DNA from: Acanthornis magna | Taxonomy: Eukaryota; Chordata; Aves; Passeriformes; Acanthizidae | Direction of reading: 5' to 3' | Length of the DNA: 64,000 bases | Assembly: GCA_036785705.1 (NCBI GenBank) | Contig: JAWUZG010000084.1 | Span: forward strand, 4,709,001-4,773,000 | Part shown: positions 61,929 to 64,000 of the stretch, piece by piece | Layout of the letters: the number at the start of each line of letters is the position of its first letter | Position numbering within the stretch: the first letter of the stretch is position 1 | Position numbers and translations under genes: made by a program | The notes under the pieces: model-generated | What the model was told of the DNA's origin: nothing | What the model saw: only the letters and a program-made list of their open reading frames with translations | Databases searched by the model: none

Positions 61929-62842
61929 TTGCAGGTTTCTGTTTAAAGTCTGTGCTGTTGACACAGGTCAATGGCAAACAAACCAGTCTGTTTAGCCTTT
62001 GGTCTCAACCAGTGGTGCCAGAGTTCTCTGAATATTGACTCCCTGGGGCTCCTGTCCATGGCTGCGCCATGAGAGTATGGAATTAGTGACCTTTTCCCTC
62101 TGCAGCACCGACACTTCTCCATGCAGGAATATTTGAGTGTCATTTTCCACAGTGCCTCAGCTTAGCTGTACTAACAGCTTCTGTGGGTGTTAACTGAGGC
62201 TTCCAAAGTCTGCCCTGGCTGAGAACTTCCATGTGCTGTGCTTCCTCCTTCTCAGGGCTTCCCAAGAATCTCCTGTGGTTTATTCCAACAGAGTGACTTA
62301 ACATCTCCTTGTGCTAATATCACTCTGCTACAGAGCTTGTGCATGTAGAGAACTGCATGTCTAACCAGAAAATTAGTTTTGTCTAACAGCAGTGGTTGGT
62401 AGAGGAGCCCTTCCACTAACAGAGTTTTGTATTTTCTGTGAGATTCCCAAATAATTTGTGGTATTTTGAAGGAAAGAGAGTGGCGTGACAGTAAATCTAG
62501 AGCTCAGCAGCATTCAGTTTCTAGAACTGTGTCCTGTCCAGGTTGAAAATTGGTGAAACTGTCCTTGATTCCAGTGGCAGAAGAATCAAACCCTGTACTG
62601 ATTCTGGGGACTATATTCAAGGAAAGCGCTTAGACTGTATCTGAATGGAAACAGTAACAACCTTTCTGCAAAAAAAATTACTGATTTATCAGAAATTTAG
62701 ATGGTCTTCTCAAATAAAGTTGAAAAATAATGTCAATGCACTTGTAGTATGCTAGAATGCATATTCTAATTAAATTGCAAAATTGATCTAATATGTGCTT
62801 TTTCTACGTACTTTATTTGACTCTCACCACTTACCACCGTAG

Positions 62843-62875
62843 AGGAAGTTTTTAGGAGAAGGCTAAAAGAAAAAC
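62843..62875 (+). CDS. PPFIBP2: PPFIBP2 microexon, 33 nt (alternatively spliced)
   Basis: Acceptor CACTTACCACCGTAG ends at 62842 and donor GTAAGC starts at 62876. The 33 bases are phase 1 at both ends, so inclusion after exon 7 keeps the frame. They encode EEVFRRRLKEK (first Glu codon split with exon 7). Liprin-beta-1 has an optional 11-residue insert at the same point, ENFKKKLKEKN, also from a 33-nt phase-1 microexon. Shared features are the Phe, the basic triplet and LKEK. The pyrimidine tract is weak and interrupted, typical of a regulated exon. The segment adds a basic patch to the end of the coiled coil. Size, phase and sequence agree; expression is not shown. Confidence 0.78.
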
Positions 62876-64000
62876 GTAAGCCTTGCAATTCCCTTTTGAC
62901 TTTATCTCACTGTTCTTTCACACCAATTGTAACTCAGATGCATTCTGCAGCAATAATTCCATGTTTGTTTAGATTTGGCTGTCTAATTGTAATACACACG
63001 AGACACTGCTTTCACTGCTTGCAGCAAGCAGGCAGCTCCTTGCACTGTTCAGTAGGATTTCACTTCAGAAATAAAGGCCAGAGGTTCACAAATCAAATTG
63101 TTGGACTTCAAAGGGATGTTGTCAAGGTTAACAGAGCCAAAACTTATCATTTACCCCTTTTTATTTACACATATGTGAACCTCATTTAATATCTGGAAAG
63201 ATGGCTTCAGTTGAAAGCGTTTCTCTTTGGAGGGGAGGATTCAGACTTAAATCACTGCATTAAATTAAAAAAAAAAAAAGGTCTGAATAAAAGTTTCCAT
63301 ACTTGATGTTGTTAATAAATATTGTAAGTAAAATGAGCTTTAGTGTACTTAAATCTACCTTGACACCAGTCCTTTTTGGAGTCTAGTATTTATAAAGAGA
63401 AATTAGTAGGACTGTGATTTTTAAAAAAGCCTTCCAATTGCTTGCCCACTGCCTGCTGGCTTTAGTTTTTGGTTTGGCTGTGCCTGTGCATGTCCTATGT
63501 CTCTCCTGTGAGAAAATGCCTGCAAGGTTCATTTACGTGTTTTAAAACTTAATCATTGCAAGGTGTGCACTTTTCAGAATCCCTGCAATAAAAACTAATT
63601 ACAGCTTTTTCAAATAGCTGAGCTTGTGACATGGTATGTTCAACACTTACTTGTAAAACCTTTTTTTGGAGATGCTCTTTAGCAAGATTGATTTTCTTTC
63701 CCCTCTCTCCCTTCATGCCTGCTGCCATATCTGTTTTCATTGTTTTTTGTGAACAAGTGGGTCTGGTTTAATGTCAAACTATGAATTCCTCGAGCAGTAG
63801 TTACAGCAGATGAACTATTTTAGGTTCTGTCTCCATCACTTGCACTTGGTTTAGTAAGAGGACTTGCTGGAACTATTGTGTAGAGAAAAATGAGAGATTT
63901 GGTTCAGCAAAGTTAGGACATTTTCAGAGAGTGTGTTTTAATTGACTTGACTATAACATTCCTGGATAACCTCCATCAATAAATTGTGTGTGAGCCAATT

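Larger units (their letters stand above)
7698..64000 (+). other. PPFIBP2: PPFIBP2 gene (liprin-beta-2), 5' coding half, continues beyond the window
   Basis: Seven coding exons with consensus GT-AG borders join in one frame to about 273 residues. The phases are: exon 1 ends in phase 1, the next five end in phase 0, and exon 7 ends in phase 1. The order and residues fit liprin-beta-2 rather than liprin-beta-1: a MASDASH-type start, SQVNHH after the first conserved block, QYEWKLKATK, and ALKDAEIERL. Liprin-betas are scaffold proteins whose N-terminal coiled coils dimerise and whose C-terminal SAM domains bind liprin-alphas at the cell cortex and adhesion sites. Only the coiled-coil half is here. 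Non-coding 5' exons and the promoter are not identified. The retrovirus lies just upstream in opposite orientation. Confidence 0.93.
61384..64000 (+). other. PPFIBP2: PPFIBP2 intron 7 (partial, contains a microexon)
   Basis: Runs off the right edge. Contains a short CR1 tail (61866-61928) and the microexon at 62843. No canonical next exon (the LANEDKDRRIEEL-type segment) is in the window. Confidence 0.85.

Overview
The window looks like nuclear DNA from a bird, probably a songbird. It is intron-rich vertebrate sequence with GT-AG splice sites. It carries a CR1 LINE 3' end of avian type, a class II (betaretrovirus-like) endogenous retrovirus and a long ERVL-type solo LTR of the kind common in passerines. 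The species assignment is inference.

Layout. Positions 1-4316 hold the 5' half of an endogenous retrovirus on the minus strand: the start of pol (cut by the window edge), pro with a decayed dUTPase-like N-terminus, gag in two frames, a leader with a primer-binding site, and an LTR with TATA box, poly(A) signal and CCAAT boxes. Gag, pro and pol are linked by two textbook -1 slippery heptamers, each in the correct reading phase. Gag carries one frameshift. Positions 4317-7697 have no supported gene.

From 7698 to the right edge the plus strand carries the 5' coding part of one host gene, PPFIBP2 (liprin-beta-2). Seven coding exons (7729-7795, 19872-20086, 38894-38983, 42920-43033, 52349-52480, 58799-58891, 61275-61383) join without a frame break into about 273 residues. 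These cover the N-terminal conserved segment and the long coiled coil used for liprin dimerisation. The C-terminal SAM domains lie beyond the right edge.

Two further exon candidates stand out. One is a 33-nt microexon at 62843-62875 that matches, in size, phase and sequence, an alternatively used 11-residue segment I know from the paralogue PPFIBP1. The other is an in-frame coiled-coil exon at 57185 that I cannot place in the mammalian PPFIBP2 protein I know.

The introns (up to 18.8 kb) contain a 1,390-bp solo LTR with a perfect 5-bp target-site duplication (46193-47582), a CR1 3' fragment (about 35957-36380), a second short CR1 tail, simple repeats, possible relics of old SINEs, and an imperfect direct repeat bracketing exon 61275-61383. 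I saw no tRNA, rRNA, CRISPR or bacterial-type features. The remaining open reading frames look like chance frames in intron or repeat sequence.
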